A stretch of 64,000 nt of DNA from Heliocidaris erythrogramma (taxonomy: Eukaryota > Echinodermata > Echinoidea > Camarodonta > Echinometridae), in NCBI GenBank assembly GCA_025617745.1, contig CM046863.1, positions 4,095,660-4,159,659 of the forward strand. Direction: 5' to 3'. Position numbers and translations under genes: made by a program. The notes beneath the pieces were generated by a model. It saw only the letters and a program-made list of their open reading frames with translations, was not told the origin of the DNA and searched no databases. Positions within the stretch are counted from its first letter, which is position 1; each line of letters opens with the position of its first letter. Below, one piece after another: positions 13,314-25,400 of the stretch.

Positions 13314-13935
13314 CTGTTCGTAATTACTATTTGGGCATGTGCAGATAAAGTTGATTTGTACCGAATATAATATTGACCTTTATACGCGTTCATAGTGTGC
13401 GTACCCTATGTACGTACCACGATGCGCATACCACTGAGCCTATGATTTTACTTGTTGAACAAGTAGCGCGTCCACTAAAGCAAATGCGCGTGCGTGTACA
13501 CATTGGGATCATTTCAGGGTCATTTTTACCATGTATTAATTGCGAATAAGCCATTTCGTTATTACAATTTGTGCATGCCCAGATGAAGGTCATTTGTACC
13601 TAGTACAATAATTGACCTCTATACGCTGTCATTTTGTGCTCACCATGATGCGCTCACAAGTATAATTTTACATGTTAAACAAGTAGCGCGTCCACCAAAA
13701 CAGATGCGTGTGAGAACACAAATTTGGGTCATTTTAGGGTCATTTTAGGGTCATTTGTACTATTCATTAATTACGAATGGCCTATTAGAAATGGTACGAA
13801 TGAACCTGAAAATACCCCGAATTGTACGAGCACGCTCATTATTTTGGTGGACGCGCTTTACCGCAGTATATTTGTTTAACGCGTAATCATACTGGTGCGC
13901 GCATACTGGTGCGCGCATCGTGGAGCGTACAAAAA
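13314..13935. repeat. GC-rich repeat O: two direct units of about 240 bp plus an inverted part
   Basis: Units 13318-13556 and 13557-13785 share AAGTAGCGCGTCCACC, GATGAAGGTCATTTGTACC and GGGTCATTTTTACC; 13800-13935 carries GGTGGACGCGCTTTACCGC in reverse. Related pieces are at 14555-14605 and 34851-35008. Confidence 0.6.
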
Positions 13936-15450
13936 TGACAGGGTATCAAGTAGCCTCTTGTCAAGGCCCTGGCGCTGTTGAAATCCTTGGCGATATGGAG
14001 GCAATGGAGGCAAACCGAGGCGCTTGCGCCGAGGGCCTCTTGACACCCGACCTGAATTATATATTCATGAGGCACGATTTCCTACTGAATTATGCATGAA
14101 ACGTGAATAGTTAGATAACCGCGGCGATCGCCCAGCAAATTGGCCAATGAAATCTCAAGGATTTCTTACTTCAGTTCTGGACTAGTCTATTACTTTTTTT
14201 TGGGGGGGGGGGGGATTACGTAAATCTCTTGCTCAAAATACATTCACAGACAAGCACATTATGAAGAATTCGATCTCTAGCTTACAAACCATGGTAATTT
14301 GAAATAAGATAATAATGTACATATTTCTCAAGAGATCATCATATATTTACAAATAATGAAGAATGGGCAATAAAAGTCACCGTTCAACAATAGATGCATC
14401 TCCATCAATTCTGATGTAACCAAGGAGTTACCAGCAACTTCACTGCCCGGCAAGGCCCCGGGCCGGGGGATCCGCCTGGCCTAGGCCCTAGCATAGCTCG
14501 CGAATTCACTCTCCATCCCTGGCCCACGGAGGTAATCAGCACAGAGTCACTACAACCGACCTTTATTTGCACATGCGCGAAATTTAATTACGAACTGGCC
14601 TGTTGGTTTATCATTCGGAATTTATAATGTTTCACTAAAACACTTATCCACGTTTATCCTTGAGTAGAACTGTCACTGTGCAAAGCATTAGACAACTTAT
14701 TACCAATTAGCATTCGTAGAATTATCGATCTTTAATAGAATAACACTGTCTTCATAGGCTGAAGCCTAATCTTCATTAATGCCAATTGCATACAAAGACA
14801 ATGCCAATTTGAGCTGATAGAAGACATGGTATGAAAAGTGATTTTAAAAGGAACAATGAAACCTCTTGTAGTTGAATTACTGCCGCATACAACATTACTT
14901 TTATGGGTTTGATTAGCAAATGCAATAGCTCAATCGAACAAGCATTTCTTGGACAGCAGGATATGATAAAACAAATTTCTAGATAGATACAAGATCCGTT
15001 GTTCAAATCTATACCTTGACATTCAGAGGTTCACAGGGGATCATCGTAATCCAGATATAATCCCACAGATCTAGAAATCCGAAAATGGAAACGATTCAAT
15101 CGAGTCATCCCCTCTCATGAATCATTCATACCGTCATCCCTAGTCGAGGAAAAGGATTCGGGCTCAATTCCCAAACCATGCCAACCGAGACCAAAAACAT
15201 CCGGTTGGTGCAGAATTTTTAAGGATATTGACTTAGCTTTTTACCTGCAACCTCTTGCTAAAGGCTAATGTACATCATTGTATTTGATTACTAAACTGTT
15301 TCTTATCAGATTTTTGTGAAGGTGGGTCAGGCATAAGTTCCTTTCATCATTAAGATATCTTAATTATTCTTTCATACCTATAAAATCCCCAAAGAAATCA
15401 TCCCCAAAGGAAAAATAATTAATTTGCATTATTACCGCAATGATCAACGT

Positions 15451-15593
15451 GGGCCTCGTTTCATAAAACTTACTATCAATAACAAGTTGCAATATCATAA
15501 GCTACTGAAATATTTGCTTCTGATTATCTGAGAGCAAATTTTTCATAGAAATTTGGCAGTTGTTACTGATAATAACTCTTTTAAACAGGGCCC
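15451..15593. mobile_element. Diverged MITE of family A type (GGGCCTCGTTTCATAAAACTT)
   Basis: Ends GGGCCTCGTTTCATAAA and AAACAGGGCCC, with the core GCTACTGAAATATTTGCTTC. It shares the core of family A but has GGGCCC-type termini. Confidence 0.55.
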
Positions 15594-15820
15594 AAACTTG
15601 TACTTTTAAGCCTGATAAAAGTTTGTAAGTTTCAAGTGACAAGCTGAACTGAATTTATGATTTTGATTGTAACCTTGTAAATGCTGTATTAGAATACTGT
15701 TCAAATTTCAAAATCAATTAAGGTATCCATATATCTAATAAATACGGACTCATTCCTTATTTTAATAAAAGTGCAGTGTGCGTGCGTGTGTTTGCGATGT
15801 GTGTGAATGGGGCTGCGGGG

Positions 15821-16019
15821 GTGCGTTTGTTTAGCATTATGTCCGAGGACATTTTCGGACAGAGAACAAAAAAAAAATCATGACAACAATGGTCCTCGGA
15901 AGGCGGACAATAGTCCTCGAACGTCGAACAATGAATTTATGCCTTATTCCGTCGACTGTCCGAGGACGAGTAACAATAGAGGAACAATAGTTGTCCTCGG
16001 AAGTAAAGCCATGTAAACG
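15821..16019 (+). repeat. Repeat C, copy 2: CCGAGGAC-rich 200-bp element next to (GT)n
   Basis: Inverted partner of the copy at 3777-3975. The same end again abuts a GT/GGGT microsatellite (16020-16066). It has an open frame of about 60 residues matching copy 1, but at this similarity that carries no coding signal. Confidence 0.75.
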
Positions 16020-16618
16020 TGGGTGGGTGTGTGGGTGTGTGTGTGTGTGTGTGTGGGTGGGTGGGTGTATGTAGGCCTTATGTAAGAGAAAAAAAGAGAC
16101 ATAGAGAGGGGGAAAAATGAGGTACTACTACTGTAGTCTGTGCTTGGGCGGGTGAGTGTGTGGAGTGGGTGTATAATACAGAGAGAGGGAGAGAGAGGCG
16201 GGTGGGTGGAGAGGGAGAGGGGAAGGCAGAACTACTTTTAAAAAAAAAATTTAATCGTGAAAATTTATCTTTGTCTTCTAAAACTATGAAAAAAATGTCT
16301 GTTTTGTCACTTGTTTGAAATAACTAATCCCCCACGCAAAAAAAAAGAAATATTGTACTCCTCAGTTATATTTTGCCATTGTATTGTTATATATACAATG
16401 TACAACTCTATCGCCACGATGTTGCAGTCCTCTTCCATTCTTTACTCCTCTCCTTTTCTCTCCTCTAATTTTCTTTCCATCTTTTTGTCTGTCTTCTTTT
16501 CTTTCTACTGTATTCTTCTATTCAGAACACGATAAAAACTACTTTCTAAATATCAACTTAAGGTAATGTCAATAGCCCTGTCTATCACCATAAGAAATGT
16601 GGGAACATTACAATGGCG

Positions 16619-17270
16619 TATTATAAAACGGGTTCAAGAATGTAGCCATCCTGATTGGTCAAATAACACCATGGGACCGTGCAAAAAAAGTGATAACAAA
16701 CGGCAAAAAGGCTCTAAAGCACGGCTGAGCTGCGCGTACGCGTACCGCTGGCGCGTGCAAACTTAAACGCAATGGCCCGTATTCTGAACTCCGGTTTAAC
16801 TCCGGTTTAACTACGGGCAGCCAACTGTGACACAAATCTTTAACAGTAGACATTCAATTTATCAGCATTTTGGTACTCAAACTGTTAAAAACTGTCTGGG
16901 AAGGATAAGCACAATAGTTTTCTTGACCATTAAAGCATGAGTCTAGAACCCAGTAAACATAAGGAACATACATTGTAAACAAAGTTTCGGCATTTTTTCC
17001 TACCCATAGTTAAACCGCAGATTTAGACCATGGTTTAAGTTAAACCAGAGTTCAGAATACGGGCCAATGGAATCGCGTAGTTTAATTGTCATTTTAGCTC
17101 AGGGATTACATGCGCATTACACGCGCATGACTTTTGTTGGCTGCGCTTCTGTAATGTCATCCAGGAAAGCAAATGGCAGCCCCCATGACTGTGAGACTCT
17201 TGGCGTTTCTATGGGTTCGCAACCATTTTTATAGACTTCATAATCATATTGCCGACCCGTTTTATAAAAC
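16619..17270. mobile_element. Fold-back element F copy 1, interrupted by a nested MITE
   Basis: Left TTATAAAACGGGTTCAAG and right CCGACCCGTTTTATAAAAC form the termini. Inner parts (AGCACGGCTGAGCTGCGCGTA, GGCAGCCCCCATGACTGTGAG) match 55790-56190. A 290-bp MITE (16775-17064) sits inside. Confidence 0.65.
16775..17064. mobile_element. Nested MITE with GCCCGTATTCTGAAC termini and CAATG duplication
   Basis: The terminal repeats agree over about 27 bp (GCCCGTATTCTGAACTCCGG / complement). CAATG stands directly on both sides (16770-16774, 17065-17069). The related element at 55790 has the uninterrupted site, GCAATGGAATC, so the insertion is shown by comparison. Confidence 0.82.
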
Positions 17271-17440
17271 TATTAATACATGGTTGTGAGTTCGTGCATT
17301 AGTGCGATCTGGGAACACGCAGGTATTTATCGTGGTGTACTATACGTACGAGGCGCAAGCCGAGTGCGTATAGTACACCACGATAAAAACCTTTGTGTTG
17401 CCAGATCGCTCCAACGCACTCCCAACCATGTATTAATAGT
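17269..17440. repeat. Hairpin directly abutting fold-back F copy 1
   Basis: Arms ACTATTAATACATGGTTGTG and GTATTAATAGT pair, with an inner perfect part TATCGTGGTGTACTATACG. The stem is about 80 bp and the loop is GAGGCGCAAGCC. Confidence 0.7.
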
Positions 17441-18960
17441 ATAATATTATACGTGATCCGAACAAGGTTTCTATTGGGAGTACAATAGACCTTTGAAATC
17501 AACCTTGAGTTGCTTTTTCAAAAGTAGTTTTTTATCGTGTTTCAGGCATACTCGTCACAAGCGCATGTTTACTGGTATTAGCACACTCTTCCGTGTATTG
17601 CAAGTGCGTTAATATTATTGCTGTCACTTTAGACAAATTGTACTATTTGAACATAATATTCAATCTTGACAAAATCGATAGAAGAAAATAAATGTTGATG
17701 TGAATGAATGAGTTTCAAATTCTATTACACAGACAGATGTGCAAGGATTTGGCTGGATGAGCTAATTTAATATGATACCATAATTATTGTAATATGAGAA
17801 AAATAGTACAACGTACAGGGCAACAAAATGTAAGATATTGAATTATTAACAATTTTATTTTCCTAAAGTAAAAGAAACAAAAACAAAAACAGTGATCTAG
17901 GGTTGTTTTTTTAAGGAATTGCTAAAAAAATATTGGTGTTGGCAAAGATTTTCATTTGTGGAAAGCAACAAATTTGCATCTTATTCTACGTTTACTGACT
18001 CATTCACCGAGTAGATGTTTGGAAAATGAATATGCATTCTTTCAACAAAAAATACACAAATAGTAACAGATATATGCTTACATCAAAGAATTGGAATGGT
18101 TTTCCCTTTTTTGTTGGTACTTTTATCCATTAAAAAAAAGAAAAATTATGTTAGACTGATGGTTTTCCACACATTATACAACATGCGAACATAAACAAGT
18201 CTTTCACGCACCAGTCTACATATAGTGTTTCGTTTTCATTTTAAAGCTTAAAAATGCAAAGGTTTGGAATTATCTGTGTGGAAAAAAATAAACCTCGCCA
18301 ATCGAATCATATATATGCAATATTTAAATTTATCCCTATTAAGAAGGAGACATCTAAATAGCACTTAAAGCAAAACAAAACAAAACAGAAATAAACAACG
18401 TCCTGTTTAAGATGAAACTATTGTAAAACATGCTCTCTTTAAAGTTGTAGAAGGAAGAAAAGACATGACATGATATTGAATAAGTGATCAAAACAAATAA
18501 GAAAGCCTTAAAATTGTTGGAATATAATGTTACCGGCAACTCTGGGTATAAAGATCTGATAATTCTCATTTCAGTTATTCAAGGCATTATAAATCCACCA
18601 GAAATATAAGAAAGAATAAACTATTGTAACAAAATTAGCACTGCTCACTGCAAATTACAATATAATCAAACAAAAGAAGGTCACGTGGTTAAACAATGAA
18701 GTTTTATCTGAGTGTATGCAATATGAAATCATCTATAAGCTATCATAAAATGCGTTTCTGATGCAACGGAGTGAACGGTTACTTATCGAATTGTAGATCG
18801 TATCGCGCAATATATACAACTTCATACAAAAACGGTGTTTTCTCAACCAGCACCCTCTCTCCTTTTTTTTCTCCCGATTCCAAACTATAAGTACTCTGAA
18901 ATGAAATGAATTAAAGAGAGTCTTCCAAGACCCCTTGCTGGAAACCTTGGGATGTGGCTA
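17441..18960. other. Intergenic downstream of the dispanin gene
   Basis: AT-rich, no coding motif. The distal 3' UTR of the dispanin gene may reach into the high-coordinate end, but no clear AATAAA was chosen. Confidence 0.45.
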
Positions 18961-18967
18961 ATGTCCA

Positions 18968-19120
18968 TGAATACAAACTTTCGTAGAGTAGTTTATAAGT
19001 ATAACCGACACGTTCTTTCTCAGACAGTTTGTATTCATTAAAAAAAAAATATATGTTAGAGTGATACTTCATAAATATATTTTTTTCTGAGAAAGAACGT
19101 GTCGGTTATAGACTACTCCG
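18968..19120. repeat. Hairpins just downstream of the dispanin stop codon
   Basis: ATAACCGACACGTTCTTTCTC (19001-19021) is matched by its exact complement at 19089-19109, with flanks extending the pairing to about 35 bp. A second smaller pairing, TGAATACAAACT with AGTTTGTATTCA, shares the region. It would be in the 3' UTR if the transcript extends at least 115 nt past the stop. Confidence 0.7.
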
Positions 19121-19234
19121 CCTCTCTGCGTAATCCCACCTCCCCCGCCCCCCCCCCCCCAACCTCCCCCTCTCTCCCCTGTCCACATGTATTTCTATCT
19201 CTCTATTTCCAGCTTTTCCCCCTTCTCCAGCTTC

Positions 19235-19402
19235 TCAGTAGTACGGAGCAGCTGCTCCAGTTGTAGCAGTGATGATCGTACTGACCACAGATATTGCGAT
19301 TATAACACCGCCAAAGATTAATCCCACGGTGGACCAACGTTTCGCTTCAGCAGAAGAAAGGGCAGCGCCGTTGAAGTCCCCCATAGCGAAACGTCTCTTC
19401 AC
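19235..19402 (-). CDS. Dispanin gene coding exon 4 (second membrane segment, stop)
   Basis: After a ccatag acceptor this exon encodes VKRRFAMGDFNGA, a basic turn AEAKRW, then a 22-residue hydrophobic helix and a TGAAAPYY tail. The stop TGA occupies 19235-19237. The spacing between the two hydrophobic segments is normal for CD225 proteins. Confidence 0.9.
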   Translation of the reverse strand: MKRRFAMGDFNGAALSSAEAKRWSTVGLIFGGVIIAISVVSTIITATTGAAAPYY

Positions 19403-22400
19403 CTATGGAGAAAGAGAGAGAAAGTCGATATACAGTCCATTTCTTTTTAAATCAAAATATAGCTTTTGCATGAATATACTCATTACCAGATGCTACAGTA
19501 CTCTGAAACATCAAACATTTTATTTCACAAGTCTATTTATACAACAAATACATTTTTTAACAATGACATTCTGATACAACACAGGAACCCCCAAAATACC
19601 AAAATAATCGTTATTGTCATAGCGAGTTTCCCTTTATATAATGTTACATCCTTCCAATCGATTTTTGTAAGCCAACAACCGTTGACAATTAACTACAGGA
19701 ACAAGTTGTCTTTTAACCCCCCCCCCCCCCAAAAAAAAAAAAAAAAAAAAAAAAAAGTTACCCTCTTTTACCAACTACATATTCGGCAGCTTGGGCTGGC
19801 ACTCTTTAAGAATGACCAAGCGTCTATGTTGTGAAGAGCATCCTAAGGTCACTCAGTCGTACACAGACTTCTGACCAAAAAAAATTTTTAAAATAGTGCA
19901 AGTCCATATTTTATCAATATATTGAATGATTATCATTCTAACAATTCGTAAGCATTCATTTGAAATGAGCTTATATTTTGCAGTGACTTTATTAACCGGA
20001 CGTCAGGCAACCATGATGATATAATTTTACAGGTGCTTAACCCTAAGTTTAATATTCGTTTTGTATTTGAATGGAATTTCAGTATATTGATTCTTTATAT
20101 TTATGTATGAATTCGTTTTTCTTTTTATGTCGATTTATATCTTTTTTGTAACCTTTTATACATGTATATCTGTGCAATTCGACCTTTGGTTGCAAGTCAG
20201 ATTCCAATAAAGACTTTTTTTAATCAATCAATCAATCAATCAACAAAACCCCTGACTACTCCTCCAAAACAAATCTTACATTTTCGCCTTCAAAACATTG
20301 GGGAACTTCATATTTGTCTGATGATGTCAGCTATAGAATATTCATATTATCCACATTCCCCCATCCCCCTTTTCTTTCACATAAACACTTTCATCATCTT
20401 ATCCCAGGCACCTTAAATCCCCAAGAAATTAACACCGATATAATGTTTGAGGGTTTATCTAAGTTTGTTATTATCCGGTTATGTCCTGTAGAGAAGCTGT
20501 TCAGCATTTGTAACTACTTGGTTTGTTAGTTCGGATGGTAGTTTTCTGGATATCATCATACCTCACTTGATTTGATGAGAGCAACAATTCCAAACGGCAG
20601 ACAGCAACAGAGAGTGACGAAGAGAGCCAAACCAAAGTAATCATTTGGCATAGTCTGGTTGGTCACGTGTACTATGTTCTGTTGCACTGGTACCTATAGT
20701 TGGATGAAGAATAACATACACACAATAATTATAGGATAAGCCTATAGGCAGGGAAGTGAACCCTCCCTGCCTATAGAATACAAATATATACTGCCATGAG
20801 AGCTAGGGTCTGGTTGGAACTATGGTCCCCGAGCTGACGTGAACCACGACTATTTTCATGAGGGGCGCAGCCCCGAAGGAAAATAGTCGTATTCACGTCA
20901 CCGAGGATACCGTAGTTTAACCATGCAGGGACTCGATTATAGGCAGCAGCGTTGTATATAGTGCCTGCAGCTCGGCCTTGGCTTTAAGGCGCCTTTTCAA
21001 TACCTTGGCCTTGGCCTGGATGGTTCCAAGCCTTGATAATCTTTAAAAAAAATTCAGGGTACTTTCAAGTCATATGGAAATTTTTTGGAAGTTAACTGTT
21101 TTGTAATACTTTGGTTATTTTGTGCAGTAACACTATATCATGTAGCTAATACTAGGTGTCACAAAAAAAATTCCCACTTTTGATCCTTAATAGTTCGAAA
21201 ACCATATATCAGATAACACTGTCATTGATATGACTAATAGCTGAATAGTGTACAATTTAGTTGGAGGTGATTTGAATATGGAAGCATAAATAAGATTTTG
21301 GTCATATTTAAACCTTTGTACAAAATGTGAACTTTACACAGGAACCAATGATGTGTATGTGAGTGTGTGCTTACAATGACCCTGAACAATGGAATGAATA
21401 CCACCTATTCAGAGCTCTGCTGACCAGGCTTCTGGTCTCTTGCTCCAAGGCACATGAATGCTTTATTAATGATTCATGATGGATTGCCCTGGGCACTGCT
21501 AGTCTGAATTCATGGTAAAGGGTTAAATGCATGCACATGAAAAAGTAAGCACATGTTTCCATGTGCTTGCAACATCATCATCATCACTATCATCATCATC
21601 ACCATCAATATCATCATCGTCGTCGTTATCATCATTATCATCATCATCATCATTATCATCATCATCATCATCATCCCTGTCACTATCATCATTATTAGCA
21701 GCAGCAGCATTATCATCACCATCATAATCATCATCCTCATCATCATTGTTATCATTATTACCATAGTCATGATTACGATGATGATAACGATTATCATTGT
21801 CATCATTATCATCATTATCATCACTATCATTGTCATCATCATTATCATCATCACTATCATCATCACTATCATCTTCGTCATCATCATCATCATCATCATC
21901 AAGGACAACATCAATATTCCTATCCTTTGAATGACTTAACACTATGAACACAATGACAAAGAGAGCGGACAAAATATACAGCTCCTAATTGTACCCTCCA
22001 AAATTGCTCTGCTAGACAAAAGAACACCCCTTCAGTACTATTATGTGAAATAAGTAGAACAGGTGAATATGCATATGACACCTGTTCTACATACTTTTAC
22101 ATAATAGCAACGAAGGGATGTTCTTTTGTCTACCAGGGCAATTGTGGAAGGTACAATGAGGAGCTGTATATTTTGTCCACTTCTTTGTTTGCCATGTTCA
22201 TAGTGTAAATCACTTCGTATTACTTTGATTGCTTCAAAATCCATTAAAATGACATCTCAGTGAAATGACTTTACACAGTTAATGCCGGAGGATGAATAAA
22301 GACTAGCTGTGATAGTGGAATTCCTCTTGAATAAATAATAAAGCATTCAAACCCTGGTCATTGTCCAGGACCATTGCCTGGGTGTTAACCGCACACTCCC

Positions 22401-25400
22401 ATACACACCAATTGACCCCTGTGCAAAGTTAAAGTTTTGTATAGAGGGTTGAAAATAGAGCAAAATCTGAACCCTAACTTTAAAATTAATCTTGAATTTA
22501 ATGAAACTGATTTATGCTTTAATTTGTACAAAATTGTACACTATTCAGCTATTGCTCATATCAATGTCAGGGTTATCTAATATATATTTTTTGAACTATT
22601 AAGGATCAAAAGTGGGAAATGTTTTTTGTAACACCTAGTACATGTAATACAATATGTACATGTTAGGTAATCATAACAGAGTAGGAAACGAACTCATGTT
22701 TTACAACTTTTTAGATTAATATGATAGAATGATATTGATGACAATATTACTAATACTTATAATAATGATAATAATGATGATAATGATAATGATATTAATA
22801 ATGATAATATCTGAAATGCTAACAATAACAATGATAGCTATAATAACAATAATATTAATAACAATAATAGTAATGAAGATGACTCGATGAAGAAGATGAA
22901 GATAATAGCAAAACCGTATGAAATACAGAAGCAGATTTAAACAAATATACTTACATTTCTTGTCTATCTCTGATTATTTTGAACGAAATATTTGCAAAAG
23001 TTAGTAAATTTGGTCAAAGACTTCTGCTGTATTAGTAATTCTATTGTCATAAGCTAAAACTAATACTAATTTTAGGTATTATAGGCCTACACCTGTTTGG
23101 CGGGGGGGGGGGGGGGGGGCACTTGAATGTGGAGCACAAAAAAGCCATTATTGAGAATAATAATAATAATAATATTGGATATTATATAGCGTTTATATCC
23201 ACCATGAATGGTGCTTAAGGCGCTCCCATATTACCCCGGCTCTAGCTAGGCTACCAATTTCGGTGCTCACAGCATTCAAGGAATTAATTCCTGCCGGTAC
23301 CCGTTTAACACCTGGGTGTTAGAAAGAGGAAGAAAGAGGAAGAGGAAGGGGTCTAAAGGAAGAAAACAAAACTATGCTCATATTGAGTATTATATACTCC
23401 CCAGTACGCAGGGTAAATTGCTTTAGAAATTAGTATTTTTTAGGGTATAACATGCTATTGATTTTCTAAACCTTTGTCGCTTTGTTCCCTCGCATAACGT
23501 TGCTTCAGGATCTTGTAATTTCACGCCCCAATATACATATAATTGTGATACATGTACATTAATGGCTCTTTAAAAGGTTCAAACTCACCAAAAAAGGGGG
23601 GATGTAATTCTAATTCCTTTGCTCCCTGATATACATGTAGGTCTTAAGTTTCATCAGCCTCTTTTTTAGTATTTTGCCCTGAATATAGGATAAAGCTGAA
23701 ATAGCACTAGTAAAGAAATCTTAACTATCATTTGCCTTACTAAATTCCTCAACAAGAACGTTCATGAATTTGACGCCCCATTTGACAAAGCAGTTTGTAT
23801 CAATGTTCATAATTTGAAACTCTATATCGCTTGATTTCAGTGCTCCTTTACCAATTTTTTTTAGGTAAAGTGCGTAGAAACTGCATTTTTTGAGGATTAA
23901 AGATGGACAAAAGCTACCTCTCGGTTTCCTTGCTCTCTCACTTGTAAAGTTACAGACATGTATGTATATATATATATATATATATTCAGAAAAAGGTTTG
24001 CGGTACAACCATGTGAGTTGGAATAACTCCACGTTCCGGTCAGAATGCTCTGGCCGTCGTCAGGAGAATGAGAAGAGCGAATAAATCAGCAGAATTTATA
24101 TATGAAGCAGCAATTCAATAAATAAAATGGATGCAAACACATAACATAGAAAGAAATAGTAACAGTAACATCAAAGTACCTACATTGAAAGGATAAATAA
24201 CATCAAGGTACCTGCATAGAAAGGATAAGTGACATCAAACGAATCCTGTGTTGAAAAGAAAACAATGAAAGCAAGTGAACAATAGGACTAAGAAATCAAT
24301 TAACCGTCTGGATAAGCTGGAAACAAAAGGGGGATTGGGACCGTAGGTAATCTGTGGAGAGAAACATGACATCCTGTTGGGGAAAGAAATTAAGGTTAAA
24401 ACATACCTATGGAAAAGGTGAAATATTGACAATATACTAATAATAATTGTTATGAAAGAAATTAAGAGAAAATGATAATGAACAAATTGAGGAGAGAAAC
24501 ATGAAATCCTGTCGGAGATAATCTGAGGAGAGAAACAAGTCATCCTGTTGAGGAAAGACATTAATTTAAAACATACCTGTGGAAAAAAGGTGAAATAATG
24601 ACATCAGAATGAGTATTCTCTCCTCAGATTATCTCCGACAGGATTTCATGTTTCTCTCCTCAATTTGTTCATTATCATTTTCTCTTAATTTCTTTCATAA
24701 CAATTATTATTAGTATATTGTCAATATTTCACCTTTTCCATATGTATGTTTTAACCTTAATTTCTTTCCCCAACAGGATGTCATGTTTCTCTCCACAGAT
24801 TACCTACGGTCCCAATCCCCTTTTGTTTCCAGCTTATCCAGACGGTTAATTGATTTCTTAGTCCTATTGTTCACGTGCTTTAATTGTTTTCTTTTCAACA
24901 CAGGATTCGTTTGATGTCACTTATCCTTTCTATGCAGGTACCTTGATGTTATTTATCCTTTCAATGTAGGTACTTTGATGTTACTGTTACTATTTCTTTC
25001 TATGTTATGTGTTTGCATCCATTTTATTTTATTTATTGAATTGCTGCTTCATATATAAATTCTGCTGATTTATGCGCTCTTCTCATTCTCCTGACGACGG
25101 CCAGAGCATTCTGACCGGAACGTGGAGTTATTCCAACTCACATGGTTGTACCGCAAACCTTTTTCTGAATTACAACTTCACCATGCAAACCTTCAAATCC
25201 TATATATATATATATATTTTTTTTTTTAAAAGTTGTATTTATACATCTTTCTTTTTTTCTTTTCTTCTTTTTTTTTTTTTGGGGGGGGGGGGGTAGGGGC
25301 AGGGGCAGGGGCAGGGGCAATCTTATTGTTTGCTCTGAGCTCCATAATCCCAAGATAAACCACAAGAGCAGTAGTCGCTATGCAACCTTCAATGAGACTT

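Larger units (their letters stand above)
21150..22640. mobile_element. 1.49-kb non-autonomous element with TA duplication and long TIRs (family D)
   Basis: Left terminus CTAGGTGTCACAAAAAAA, right terminus its complement ending ACACCTAG, with TA on both flanks. The arms match for at least 100 bp and more weakly for about 200. The interior holds an (ATC)n tract and a complete copy of hairpin E. No transposase frame is visible. It lies in intron 2 of the dispanin gene. Confidence 0.78.

Noticed and set aside
21510-21972. Asp/Asn-rich 149-residue and Met/Ile-rich 134-residue frames
   Set aside because: They cross the (ATC)n tract and have no sequence complexity outside it.
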